From: Charina bottae
Taxonomy: Eukaryota > Chordata > Lepidosauria > Squamata > Charinaidae
Reading direction: 5' to 3'
Length of the DNA: 64,000 nt
Assembly: GCA_023362775.1 (NCBI GenBank)
Contig: JALMGJ010000003.1
Location: forward strand, 182,687,725 to 182,751,724
This document shows positions 1 through 11,289 of this stretch, one piece after another. The notes beneath the pieces are model-generated. The model searched no databases. It was given only the letters and a program-made list of their open reading frames with translations, and was not told the DNA's origin. Position numbers and translations under genes: made by a program. Numbering within the stretch: the stretch's first letter is position 1; each line of letters begins with the position of its first letter.

Positions 1-735
1 TTCTTGGACCGAGATGCCCTCCGAACAGTCACTCATGCCCTTGTCATCTCCCATATGGACTACTGCAATGCGCTCTACATGGGGCTACCCCTGAAGAGTA
101 TCTGGAAGCTTCAGCTGGTCCAGAATGCGGCCACATGGACAGTTATTGGTGCCGTAAAATCGGCTCATGTGACACCTCTGCTGCGCGAGCTGCATTGGGT
201 TCCAGTCTGCTTCCGGATCCAATTCAAGGTGCTGGTTATTACCTTTAAAGCCCTATATGGCATGGGACCAGGTTACCTGAGGGACCGTCTCACCCCCAGA
301 ACATCGATCCGCCCCACCCAATCATGCAGAGAGGGCATGCTATGGACCCCATTGACAAAAGAATTCCTTTTTAGCGGGGTCCAGGAGGCGGGCCTTCTCT
401 GCAGTAGCGCCCACCCTTTGGAATATCTTGCCCCCGGAGCTGAGGCGGGTTTCCTCGCTCCCAACCTTCCGGAAAGACTTGAAGACCTGGTTCTGCCGCC
501 TTGCGTGGGATGGGAATGCTACTAGTTCCTCCTGGGGGTGGCTGGTGCCATGAAGCCCGCCCTATTATTAACATCTAGTCCACTTGGATTTTATATTTAT
601 TTTTATGGATGTTCTAATTTTATATTTATGCTTTTGTTTTATTGTGAACCGCTCAGAGTCCCCCGGTTTGGGGGAGATGGGCGGTAATACAAATTTAAAT
701 AATAAACAAACAAACAAACAAACAAATAAGGAAAC
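1..735 (+). mobile_element. L2 LINE, 3' part of ORF2 plus tail
   Basis: An open frame from base 4 encodes the L2 C-terminal region (SHMDYCNALYMGLPLKS...LHWVPVCFRIQFKVLVITFKAL). It is followed by the L2 3' end: a hairpin around CCGCTCAGAGTCCCCC and GGGGAGATGGGCGG, then a CAAA-type repeat tail at 704-727. Cut by the window edge on the left. The frame drifts near the end and has a stop at 523-525, so it is a dead copy. Confidence 0.9.
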
Positions 736-1150
736 AGATATATATAATGCCACTCATGACTGGAGTTCTGTTGTTTAGGTTAGGGATGAGCCCACTGAAT
801 TGGTTCAAAGAATATTTTATAATTCTTATCAAGACTTAGAATTGAAACCAGGTGCCAGAATGAGGAATGGGTGAGTTTTAATATATATTTATGCTATATT
901 AGCCTCCTTCATACAATATGTTAAACTATAGGCTGTATTCACACATGCCATCCCAGAGCCAAACCAATAAAGTAGAACTTTACCTAATGTTAGACATAAA
1001 TGAATTTATTTCAACCTGGATTTATATGTTACCCAGTTCAGACAGGAAAGGTTACTGTGCACAGATTTAGACATATTATTATCAACATGTTCATACTCCA
1101 CAGGTAGGCAAGACATTGGTTGATTGATGTACCAGCATGTTCATGTTGAT
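736..1150. other. no recognised feature
   Basis: AT-rich sequence between the L2 tail and the foldback repeat. No exon, RNA gene or known repeat seen. Confidence 0.6.
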
Positions 1151-1152
1151 TC

Positions 1153-2778
1153 TTAGTGTGATGGTATGTAGGGATGACCTTGGGAGACAGGAGGAAGAAT
1201 GCCTAGGCTGCAAGTCTGCCTCCTGCCTCCCAAGGTCATTCCCACATACCAAGGGTCGGCAAACCGCGGCTCGCGAGCCACATGCGGCTCTTTGGCCCCT
1301 TGAGTGTGGCTCTTCCATAAAATATAACGTGCGGGCGCGCGGACAACTTCCCTGCTGCCCTCTCTCCCCCGAGTGACTTCACAATGCTGCACAATCTAAT
1401 TCCGCTTTGACCACCAGGGCCGCTTCTCCGGGAACAGCAAAAGGAGGGGGGGGGACGCGCAGGAGAGGCGGTGAAAGCAAGAGGGTTCGGGTTTTGGAGG
1501 AGGCGAGGAAAGGAGAACCCGGTTCTCTGAGCTCCGCCAGGCCTAATTCGGCGTTTCCCGGTTTCCAAGCACCCTTTATAACCAGGAGCCATTTACGGGG
1601 GGAATCCTCAACCTCGCCTGCACTATCCCCGCACAGGTTTTCCCTCCCGACACGGTCTCACCACCATCCCAGCCGTGGCTGTTCCCAGCTGGTGCCTAAA
1701 TCACCCCCCCGCCGGGACTCCGTCGCCGTCAGCTCCACTACGCTTAAACGGTCGCCCGCCGAGCCCCCTGCACGCCCGCTTCTTCACACCTCCAAGCAGT
1801 GCAGACTTAACGCCCGACCTGACGTAGAGCAGGTCTCCTGGGAAGCCCATCCTGCTGCACTAAGGGGGCTTGGACTGCACCTCTTCGCCGCAGCCTGTTA
1901 GCAAGGGCCCCGGGAAGCACAGCCCTCCACAACACGAGCCACACAGCTCACTTCGCCTCCCCGCCTTGAGAGGCCAGGCAGGTCCCGTTCTCCCCCGACC
2001 CTCCCAAAATCCAGATTCGCCCTTCCACCCGCCCCAATAAACCAGAACTACTGCACCTTTTCCCCCCCAGCAGCCCACCTTGACAGCTGAAAAAAAAAGC
2101 CACGGCATATGGGAGGACGCCACAGTCCGATGGACTAAAAAGGGAGATGGTTGTGGTTGTGTAGAGCAGTTTTCATTTCACCCCACTGGCTGCAGGGCTC
2201 TGCTGAACCTTCCCCTCTATTCAATTCAGCCCCTGCCTTGCCAACTTCGCCGGAATGCCAGCCTCGGTGCCCTTCACAGTCGCGCCCCCCAGCAATCCTA
2301 TCAGGGCGGCTGCCTTTGATTTTTTCAGTTGTGAGAAGCCTCGAGACGCTTCTACGCTCCCAATAAGCATCAGCCACCCCAGGCATACTAACTGGAACCC
2401 GCCCTGCTCCCCCGCCCCGCCGGCAAGTGGCAGCCGCCAGGCCTTCCCTCTATACTCCCAAGGCTTCTTCCCCCCTTCATCTTCCCTCCATACTCCCCAA
2501 GACAGCTTTACTTTGCTTGGACTGGGGGCGTGAGCGGCTCCGGAAGAGAAGCGAGTGGAGCAGTTGAGCCTCTTTCCCTTCTCCTTCTTCCAAACCTCCC
2601 CCGCCCCCTTCCACGCAATTGGCTCCCGCCCGCAAACCCCGCCCCCTTCCACGCGATTGGCTCCCACCCGCAAACCCCACCCCCTGGCCCTCGAGTGATG
2701 TTATAAATGTTATAAATGTCAAAATGGCTCCTGGCATAAAAAAGTTTGCCGACCCTTGCACATACCATCACACTTAAT
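1153..2778. repeat. foldback (palindromic) element split by the hAT insertion
   Basis: Left arm 1153-1194 (GTGTGATGGTATG...GACAGGAGG) pairs almost perfectly with right arm 1219-1250 continued at 2767-2778. The right arm is interrupted by the hAT element. Loop about 24 nt. This looks like a short palindromic MITE older than the hAT. Confidence 0.8.
1251..2758. mobile_element. hAT-type DNA transposon, non-coding, GC-rich
   Basis: Inverted ends AAGGGTCGGCAAAC and GTTTGCCGACCCTTG are flanked by the 8-bp target duplication CACATACC (1243-1250 and 2759-2766), typical of hAT elements. The interior is unusually GC- and CpG-rich and carries an imperfect tandem repeat of a GC-rich unit with ATTGGCTCCC at about 2600-2690. 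Long open frames in several phases reflect base composition, not a gene. No transposase is recognisable. Confidence 0.85.
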
Positions 2779-4810
2779 GACCACATAGATTTTCTCTATG
2801 ACCATCTGTCCCCAACCCATTCCTTCAGATCTTCCAGTGGTGCACCCATCACCACTGTAATTGATTCCATCCACGTTTCTGCTGGTGGTCCTCTTGTCTT
2901 TCCTTCCACTTTTCCCACCATTACAGACTTCTCTAGAGAGTTCACATAATGTGTCCAAAGTATGATAATTTGAGCCTGGTCATTTGTGCCTTGAGTGAGA
3001 ACTCTGGGTTGATTTATTTGATTATCTTTTCTTGTTGTTTTGTTTGGCTATTCATGGTATTCTCAGGAAACTTCTCCAACACCAAAGTTCAAAAGTATCA
3101 ATACTCTTAATATCCTGCTTCTTCAAAGTCCAACTTTCAGTTCTATCTTTATAGGTATAGACACATCATGGCACCTGAATATCTGTATATCTTTTGCAAG
3201 GCTTTCATTGCTACTCTACCAAGTGCTAGTCTGTGGCATAATTCTTGACTGCTGGTTCCTTTACTATTGATAGTTGATCTTAAAAGGCAGAAGCTATCCA
3301 CTATTTCAATATCTTCACTGTCAATTCTAAGGCTGGTTGCTGTACCTGTTTTCATTAGTTTTGACTTCTTTATATTTAATCTTAGTCCCATATTTTTCCA
3401 CTATGTTGGTTGACTTTCATTACTAGAGCTTGCAGATCATTTCCATTTTCATCAGTATGGTGCAGGTTATTGATGTTTCCAATTTTAAAATCACGTTCAT
3501 CTTCTCTCAGTATATATCTGCATATAGGTTGAATAAATAAGGTGAAATATACAGCCTTGTTTCATTCCTTTGCCAATCTGGAGCCAGTCTGTTCTGCTGT
3601 GTTCTGTCTGTACTATGGCTTTCTGACTTGGGTATAGGTTTCACATGAAGAGAATGAGTTCTTCTGGGATTCCCATTTTTCTAAGCACATTCCACAGCTT
3701 GACATGATTGACACAATCAAAGGCCTTTCTGTAACAATGAAGCACATATTGATTTATTTTTGGCATTCTTTGGCTTTCTCAATTATCCAGTGTGGTATTA
3801 CATTTCCTTTCCATGGTATTGGTATGTAGAGTAACCTCTTTCAATCAGTTGGCCACTGTGGTGTTCTCCAGGTTTGCTGGCATAGCTTGATGAGAACCTT
3901 TACTGATCTCCTTCTGTTGCTTGCCATATTTCTGTAAATAATCCATTAATTCCTGTAGCCTTCTGACTTGGTAATAACTGAAGTGCTAATTTAACTTCAT
4001 CTTTTAGTACTAGAGGTTTTGTAAGTAGGGAATTATCTTCTAAGGTATATTGGATGTTGACATCTCTACTGTACAATTTCAGTATACTCCTTCCATCTTT
4101 GTTTGATCTTCTTTGAATCAGTTACTATCTGTCCATTGGTGTCCTTTAGCATACCAATTTGAAGTTGGAACACCCTTCTGAGTTTAGAGATCTTTTAGAA
4201 GACTTGCCTTGTTTTTCTGGGTCTGCTTCCATCTTTGATTTCTTTACAGATGTTGCTGTAATACTGCTTCTTGTCTCTTCTAAAAGTTCTCTGAAATTCT
4301 TTGTTATGGTCCTTCTTGAGATCTGTCTTTCTTGACTTTGGCTTCTCTTCTTGGCAATTTCCATGGTTTGTTCTGACATCCAGTTTGCTTTCTTCTATTT
4401 CTTCATCTTTGGCAGTCTCTTTTTACATTCATCCTTAATGACTTCTTTTAAATTTACTCCACAGTTCCTCTGGTTCTCTATCAATGAGGTTCAAGATTTT
4501 GAAGCGATTCCTGATGTTCTCCTTGAAAATGGTGGATATATGCTCAAGATCATATTGTGGAAACTGGTTGGATTTTTCTTCTGCTTTAGCTTAACTTGGA
4601 ACTTACACATAAGCAATTCGTGATCAGTCAGCCCCGGCCACCTCTTTGCTGTTGTAACCGAGCTCTTCCACCTCTTTTTACCAACAATATAGTCAATAGG
4701 CAAGACATTACACAGGGACAAAAAAAAAAGATTGTGGGAAGGTAAGGTCTTCCTTACTTTAACCACAGTAATCCCAATCCCAAATGGGTCACTACATATT
4801 TTCATCAAAC
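2779..4810 (-). mobile_element. BovB (RTE-clade) LINE, decayed
   Basis: Minus-strand fragments match the RTE/BovB reverse transcriptase region: GLRLNIKKSKLMKTGTATS with IDSEDIEIVDSFCLL at about 3200-3390, and GLTDHELLMCKFQVKLKQKK at about 4560-4630. Many frameshifts and stops break it up. Old copy with no coding capacity. Confidence 0.8.
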
Positions 4811-5601
4811 AATTTTTAAATTATTTTTTAGAATGGGAAGTGTTAGCTAGCAGCATCTCCAGAGATAGCCAAGATACCAGCAAAACCCAGCTGGCTTTGA
4901 CTTAGATTAGATATACACATCATATTAAGGCATAATTTAACTATAGTTCTTGAATAAACTACAATTGGCTAGATTTGTGCAGTTTGATAAGGCATAAATT
5001 GTGAATTACAAACTGCAGGGGCTTGATTTACACAATATATAAACAAACCAAACCAACTTGTGGCTTTTTACATTGTGTAACCTCAGGACAGGAGGAAGCA
5101 GCACCACAAGGTACCCCCCCCCCCTAAAAAAAAGCCAGGGAAAAGAAATGCACTTGCTGTTGCAAATAATCTTTGTGTCACTAAACCCATTTGGAAGCCT
5201 ACCAATTCCTGAGGTTTTATCATAGACTTGGTATCCTTGAGGAAAGGCTAACCTATTCCAAAATATGTCTGAGTGATTTGCAAACTGTATGTAGATTTTT
5301 TATTACCTTTTTGGTTAGTTTATGAGCCAGGATCTAATGTGTCATGTGAATTCAGCCACTGTAGTTTATTTAATAAACTATTATTAACTCAGTGTGAAGA
5401 CAAGGCCACATTTAAAATCTGAGTTAAAATACTTAGGAAAAGTATAATACTAAAAGTTCATCTAGGTCTCAAGATTTTCTTTACTCCCAGAATTACCACA
5501 GAATATACATAATAGACATTTATTGCCAATCCATTGCTGTGCAACACGTTTTATTATTTTCATATAAATTAACTTTAGATTTAAAAAAAAATCAAGTACT
5601 C
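4811..5601. other. no recognised feature
   Basis: AT-rich sequence with a short C run followed by an A run at 5114-5137. No gene or clear repeat. Confidence 0.55.
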
Positions 5602-5845
5602 TGAGCCAGTTTGGTCTAGTGGTTAAGGTGCTGGGCTAGAAACCAGGAGACTGTGAGTTCTAGTCCCACCTTAGGCATGAAAGCCAGCTGGGTGACCTTG
5701 GGCCAGTCACTCTCTCTCAGCCCAACTCACCTCACAGGGTGGCTGTTGTGGAGAAAAGAGGAGGAGGGAGTATTTGGTAGGCTCACTGCCTTGAGTTATT
5801 TATAAAAATAATAAAGGTGGGCTATAAAATAAATAAATAAAAAGA
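5602..5845 (+). mobile_element. tRNA-derived SINE (GGTCTAGTGGTTAAG head)
   Basis: tRNA-like head GGTCTAGTGGTTAAGGTGCT with a B-box-like AGTTCTAGTCCCACC, then GGGTGACCTTGGGCCAGTCA and a tail ending in ATAAATAAATAAA. The same family occurs at 14249-14463 and 55765-56005. Confidence 0.85.
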
Positions 5846-6045
5846 GCAGATATTTGGGTTCTGCTAACTAAGAGACTTCATTAATATATTTTTTCTGCTT
5901 TGCTCTTGCTGTTTCTTATTGGGTTACTTCTTTTGTTCATTTTTAAAATTCTAATCTGTTCATTCTGGTCAAAATTCCTTGGTTATATCACTAAGGCATG
6001 CTGATATGTGAGAAAGCTGCAGTCTAGTGGTAGATGAACTTTGTA

Positions 6046-6190
6046 TTTAAAAAATGTTGACTCCTGCTGACTACCCTGACACACCCTTGTTTTTTTTCTG
6101 GTCAACAGTACAGAAGTGGTTTGCCACTGCCTTCTTCTAGGATGTTTCTTCCCTTCCCAATCTAGCCTACAGCCTTGGTTAATTCCTGGC
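6046..6190 (-). mobile_element. SINE tail fragment (CAATGGCAAACCACTTCTG type)
   Basis: Contains AGAAGTGGTTTGCCACTGCC, the complement of the conserved body of the SINE seen at 13063-13270. Head missing; partial and diverged. Confidence 0.6.
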
Positions 6191-6279
6191 ATGGGCAGTT
6201 AAACAAGATTTCTAGGAGCAGAACAGGAAACCATATTGGGCCAGAGGGAGCCTTGGCATGAGTTTAACGAGGTTGATTC

Positions 6280-6600
6280 AGATATAAAGATGCAGTCCAT
6301 GATACTTTTTCATTGTGCTGGGCTTCAGGGTTTAGTGACCATGGTCTAGACAAGAAATTTCCTGATGTTTCGCCGGCAACTGTGGCTGGCATCTTCAGAG
6401 GCAAGGTGGTCCGCTATGCAGACTACAGGCAACTGAGCAGGAACTGACTGGGCTCCGGTCTTTATAGCCAGGTGTGCTGATTTCTGATTAGTCTTTTAGC
6501 AGAGCTGGTTTCTGATTGGTGCAGGTTGGTGAGCCCTCCTATTGTCTAGATCACAGTCATTAAATCCTGAAGCCCAACACTGCTTACCTTAAACCTTACC
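6280..6600 (-). mobile_element. Penelope-like terminal fragment
   Basis: Inverted arms GTGCTGGGCTTCAGG (about 6317) and CCTGAAGCCCAACAC (about 6561) flank a segment whose minus strand reads CTCTGAAGATGCCAGCC...GGCGAAAC, closely similar to the ends of the Penelope-like element at 60236-62397. No coding sequence left. Confidence 0.65.
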
Positions 6601-7250
6601 TAAAGTTAACTTAATCATAGTTTACTCAACTCATTTCTGAATTTGCATGACGTACTAAACATAAATTAATCTCATGATCTGGATTTGGAGAACATGTTGG
6701 ACTGAAAGGTAACTAGCTATCTGTGGTTCAATGAGTTGTGTGAACACAACCTGTAAGAAAACAAGCATATAGGTAGCAGAGGCAATAATATCTACTCAAT
6801 CCAGGTAGTGAGGTTCTCTTAATCTGAGTGCTTCCCTCCTTTGGCTCTGGAACTATATTCACTATTATTGTGAATATATTCACTATATTGTGAAATATAT
6901 AAATATAATATAGGTAGACAGGCAGTATTTCTACAAGTAGGCGGGAGATTGGCTTAAAGCATCAAGCTTGGTCAAACCCTTCAGGGACATCAACAACATA
7001 AATATATATTTAGCTGCAACATACAATAAAACTCTGAATATTAGATTATCTTATCTTGGTTTACCATGGAAGTATGCATATTCATATCACAAATTAATAG
7101 TTGTCCATAACACTTATGGACAGAATGAATCCCTTTTCTCCATTAATTTGATTAGTACTTAGACTTCATGTAAATTATTAAATTATGATCATGCAGGATG
7201 TTCCCACCTATAATTTTAATGGATTATCAAAAGAAAAACTATGTGTATAC
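6601..7250. other. no recognised feature
   Basis: AT-rich intergenic sequence. Some ATTCACTATATTGTGAA palindromic stretches at 6850-6900; no gene seen. Confidence 0.5.
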
Positions 7251-7582
7251 GGGGGTGCGATGGCTCAGCGGGTAAGATACCAGGCTTGTCGATCGGAAGG
7301 TTGGCGGTTTGAGACCCGAGTGCCACGTAACGGAGTGAGCTCCCACACTCACCCCAGCTCTTGCCAACCTAGCAATTCGAAAGCATGCAAATGCAAGTAG
7401 ATAAATAGGTACCACTTCCGTGGGATGGTAACAGCGTTCCGTGTGTGTTATGCCGGCCACATGACAGTGGAAGCGTCTTCGGACAGTGCTGGCTCTTTGG
7501 CTAAGAAATGGAGATGAGCACCGCCCCCTAGAGTCGGACACGACTGTGCAGGGGAAAACCTTTACCTTTACCTCTACATTTT
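7251..7582 (+). mobile_element. Sauria-type SINE, copy 1 (interrupted by L1 at its tail)
   Basis: tRNA-like head with A box TGGCTCAGCGGG and a decayed B box, a body with AGCATGCAAATGCAAGTAGAT, and a BovB-like end AGTCGGACACGACTG then CCTTTACCTTTACC. The L1 at 7583-10042 inserted into its tail; the tail sequence reappears at 10043. Confidence 0.9.
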
Positions 7583-10042
7583 TTTTTACATAAGTTTTAT
7601 TAAATTTTAAAATACATATTAAAAGTTCGAAATAGAAAAAGAAATAGAAATACAAAATAGAAAAAGAAGAAAAAGAAAAAGAGAAAAAGAGAAATAAAGT
7701 AAGAAACAAAAAAGAATATAGAAAATAGATGACTTCCAATCTATCTCTGGTCATTAAGTACAATATTCTGCCTTAAATGTTAGTCTTTCGTACAATACAC
7801 AAAAACATTTCTTTGTCTAATACAATTTAGTTTCTATGTTCCAATCTTCTGATCTTCATATAAACTTCGCCCTTCTTACAGTTCTCCAATAGTCCATCTG
7901 TGGTTTCTGCTCCTTGAAGTGATAGCAATTTAAGTTTTCTTTTCATTTAAACGTATCAATTTGACATTTTTTATCAGTCTTTCCATTTTTACATCTATAT
8001 TTATATCCTAGATAAAATCCAATTTTCTTAAATTATGCATATAAAAAAAGAAAAATCTTATTGCTATAACCATATGTTATTTATTTCTAATATAATATAT
8101 TTCTATTTATATATATCCATAAAAATAATTCTAGTTTAAACATAATCTATATTTGTACTATATTTGTACTATATTCTACATCTACATGCACATTTAACTA
8201 ATTGACAGGTACATTTATGTTTTATAATACATTTCATATTGAAGTATAATTTAAATCCCTATTTTCTTTACATCTTATACATCCAGTTCTACTATAATAT
8301 CTTTCCATTTATATATCTCCATAAAAATAATTCTAATTTCAATTTAATTTATGACATCAACATGCATTTATATATCTGATTTTAAAACCTTGTAACCTTC
8401 ATTCAAAATATCAAATTTTTATACATGTTTTCAATACATTTTCTCCTTCCCAATTTTTAATGTTTAATGTTCCCGACAATTATATTACTAGTTTAAACTT
8501 AATTTGCATTTATAAAATAATCTGTTTCCAGTTAGAATCCATGGGTTCATTATAGCCTTATGTCCCTTCATATATCTTCTTTTGAGATCTTCTGTTTCAA
8601 GTTATACCAAAGTTATAATATATAATCTGTTTTGTTATCTGTCTCATGTTGACACTACATTTGTTCTGAACCTTTCTTTGTCTGGCACTAAGTAAATCAA
8701 TTCTAAAATATTTATCAGATTTTAAATTCAAATCTCTTTCTCTTTCTCTCAACTGTAACAAAATATTTAAAATCTTTTTCTCCCTTTTCTCCTCTATCAT
8801 TTCAGTGGTATCCCCTTTTTGTTGGATGTATGTCACAACCTCTTCTGATTCAGATTCTGTCTTTTGTATCTGACCCTGCATGTTTTCAATATCAAACAAG
8901 AGACTTTTCAGTGTTTCCCTAATTTCTTGAAATGTTTCTCTAATCTCCTGTTTAAAATCCTGAATCAACTCTCCTATTGAATTTGCCATTTTCTCCCCCC
9001 CTTTTTTTTTCTCCCTCCCTTTATTCCTTCTACTAACTCAGTATTGTAAATTTCCGTGACGTTTCTTCTATATTCCAATACATGCAGTAAGCTCTATAAA
9101 AAAAGGAGAGAAGAAAAAAGAAACAAAAAACAAAAAACAACCAAAAACAAAGAAAAGGGGGGAACAGGTAGGGGGAAGATTATAGACACAACAGAAAAAA
9201 TTCCCAGAGGGGAAATAAACAACTGCTCCACTCAAATAGAAAATTGCCAACAGGATCTAATAAGTACCAAATATAAAGAAAAGGGGTTATTACCTAAATA
9301 CAAAAGTTTCTAGGAAGAAAAAAGAAAAATATACAGAAATAGGAGAGAGAAAAGTATTTCAAACAATCTATATTCAATAAAAGATTCAGCCACTACAAAA
9401 AGAGGAAAAAAACACAGGCTCATTACTCATTAATCCAATGAAAAATATTCAATAAAACTCAGTCACTGTATATAAAAAATTTCCAAGTCACTAATCATTA
9501 ATTCAATGAAGTTCTGAACAAAGTTTATACTTCCAAGTGAGAGGCAAATCACTCTAGTAAAATAGAAGGGTGAGGACGTTTCACTGTATTTCAAAAGCAA
9601 AGTCCATCTCAATCTTCCACCACGAATAACACAGCAAAGAAAGCAAAGACTTTACCAACATTTTCAGCATTGTCCAAGGATAGACTTTAGATAATAATAA
9701 GACACTATAAAATAAAAATAAAAATAAAATAAAGTGATCTAAGAGTCGGTTTCTTGCGCTTGCGTCTCTATTAGGAGACTTACGATTTCCTGCAGAGCCG
9801 GCTGGCTTCTCACGCCGTTTTTGCTGCTTCCACCCCCTGCTCCTTCTGTGGTGGAAAACAGCCGAAAGAGCAGAGGGGAGCAGTTTTAACAGCTTAGTGA
9901 GGAATCTTCTGGCGCCCTCTTCGGGGGGAGACTCCGGTGGTCTTTCACCTTCTGGGGACCACCGCAAACAGGGAAATGTTAGCCGGGTTTTCAGCGCTCT
10001 GAAAAACTCTGCCTTATCGCGCCGCCATTCCGACCGGAAGCC
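7583..10042 (-). mobile_element. L1 LINE with 5' end but large internal deletion
   Basis: Flanked by an 18-bp target duplication, CCTTTACCTCTACATTTT, at 7565-7582 and 10043-10060. The minus strand begins with a GC-rich 5' UTR (CCGGTCGGAATGGCGGCGC just below 10042) and continues to a short ORF1-like frame (8597-8989, MANSIGELIQDFKQEIRET..., heptad-rich and likely coiled coil). It then passes into AT-rich 3' UTR-like sequence and ends in a poly(A) tract (poly T at 7579-7587). No endonuclease or reverse transcriptase is present. Confidence 0.8.
8597..8989 (-). pseudogene. L1 ORF1-like N-terminal remnant
   Basis: 130-residue open frame with a glutamate/lysine-rich, heptad-patterned start (IRETFQEIRETLKSLL), as in L1 ORF1 proteins. 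The RNA-binding and C-terminal domains are missing, and the frame ends in unrelated sequence. Part of the internally deleted L1. Confidence 0.6.
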
Positions 10043-10142
10043 CCTTTACCTCTACATTTTAGCTAATTTAATTACATGTTTTGTTGTTAAAAACTTGATC
10101 TAGATTTTTACCAATTTAAACTTCTGCAGGTCATTTATTATT

Positions 10143-10386
10143 AACATAGATTTTATTCCAATAAAATTTTTATTTATTTTATTTATAATTCGATTTGTAT
10201 TTACCGCTCCATCTCCCCGCAAGGGAACTCTGGGCGGTTTACAAAAATCGACAGTTAAAATTCAACAATTAAAACAGCATATATAAATACTCTCCAATAC
10301 AATAAAATTTAAATACAAAATCCAAGATTTGATGGGTCGATGTTTAAAAGGGCTCTGTGGCACCAGCCATCCCCAAGAGGGGGATG
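10143..10386 (-). mobile_element. L2 LINE 3' tail
   Basis: Minus strand carries the L2 3' hairpin (plus strand CCGCTCCATCTCCCCGC...GGGAACTCTGGGCGG) and an A-rich tail (TTTATTTATTTTATTTA at 10171-10190). Confidence 0.85.
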
Positions 10387-10424
10387 GCTTCTCGTGCCGT
10401 TTTTGCCGCTTCCACCCCACAGCC
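10387..10424 (-). repeat. short L1 5' UTR-like segment
   Basis: GGCTTCTCGTGCCGTTTTTG and following bases closely resemble 9803-9838 inside the L1 5' UTR. It sits directly against the truncated L2 end. Confidence 0.5.
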
Positions 10425-10651
10425 TATTTTAAAATATTTAAAATACATTATATATTTTCTGCCATGATATATAAAATTACATAGACCAATTCAAACATTA
10501 TAGCAGTATCCTTTATTAGGAATCCACCATATTATATTCAAATATTTGTTATTAAAGTCTCCTGAAATCAGGAGTGATAAGATTGTGCTGCTGAAATTTG
10601 AAGGCAATATACCTGAGTTTAAGTGGCATGATTTTCGTTACTGATGCTGCT

Positions 10652-11150
10652 TTTATTCGGAATCAAGGGAGTGAATTGAAGTGGGGGATCTCCTAAGAGG
10701 CTAATATCAGCATTTTCAGCTGAATTTTGGTCTGTTTGGCATTTTTTTCAGGGTTTTAAGGATGGGAACAGGTAGCATATGGAAGGCAATCATTCCCAAC
10801 TCCATCCTTAATTTACAGGCAGCCTCAAAAATAGTGATTCCAGGTGTTAGTTTTGTTTTAAAGGCCCTAAAATTTCAGACATCACAGACTGCCTCTTGTA
10901 GCTCTTTGGAAGCTGAATGGAAATCCCAAAACCCTCCAACATGAGCCACCATTGCCTTAAATAGCCCCTGTAGTGTATACATTTAAGCAGACATAGAAAC
11001 CGAGTCCATTAAAATAAATGCAAATGAATTCTATTTAACCATGTTTGGGACCAGGATCAGCCTGTCATCAATAATACATACAAATATTTGACTTTCTATA
11101 AGGTTTGCATGTAATGGCACAGAATTTCACCCAAATATGCAAGCAGTTTC
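10652..11150 (-). other. CEP76: probable CEP76 3' UTR with candidate poly(A) signal
   Basis: The roughly 500 nt after the CEP76 stop holds no recognisable repeat or exon. The first AATAAA on the minus strand lies at 10652-10657 and is a plausible polyadenylation signal. Inferred from position only; the true 3' end needs transcript data. Confidence 0.45.
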
Positions 11151-11289
11151 TTAGAGTACACAACGGTATTTGCAAGCAAGCATGATCCAAACAGCGCATG
11201 CAGATTCAGGATATGTGAATACTCTGACACGAACAGCAAGTCGCACTTGGTCCCCTCTGCAGCAGAGAATTTCTTCACAGAAAGGAGAC
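11151..11289 (-). CDS. CEP76: CEP76 coding exon 12 and stop
   Basis: 139 nt, residues 617-662 (RSPFCEEILCCRGDQVRLAV...CKYRCVL) and a TAA stop at 11151-11153. Acceptor AAATAG|GTCT. Ends at the same residue as the human protein. Confidence 0.97.

Noticed and set aside
1236..2786. Several overlapping open frames of 80-165 residues on both strands
   Set aside because: They fall inside a GC-rich non-coding hAT element; stops are rare because of base composition and the products resemble nothing known.
7255..7330. tRNA gene-like A and B boxes (also in the other SINE copies)
   Set aside because: They belong to the tRNA-derived heads of SINEs; no complete cloverleaf with acceptor stem was seen.
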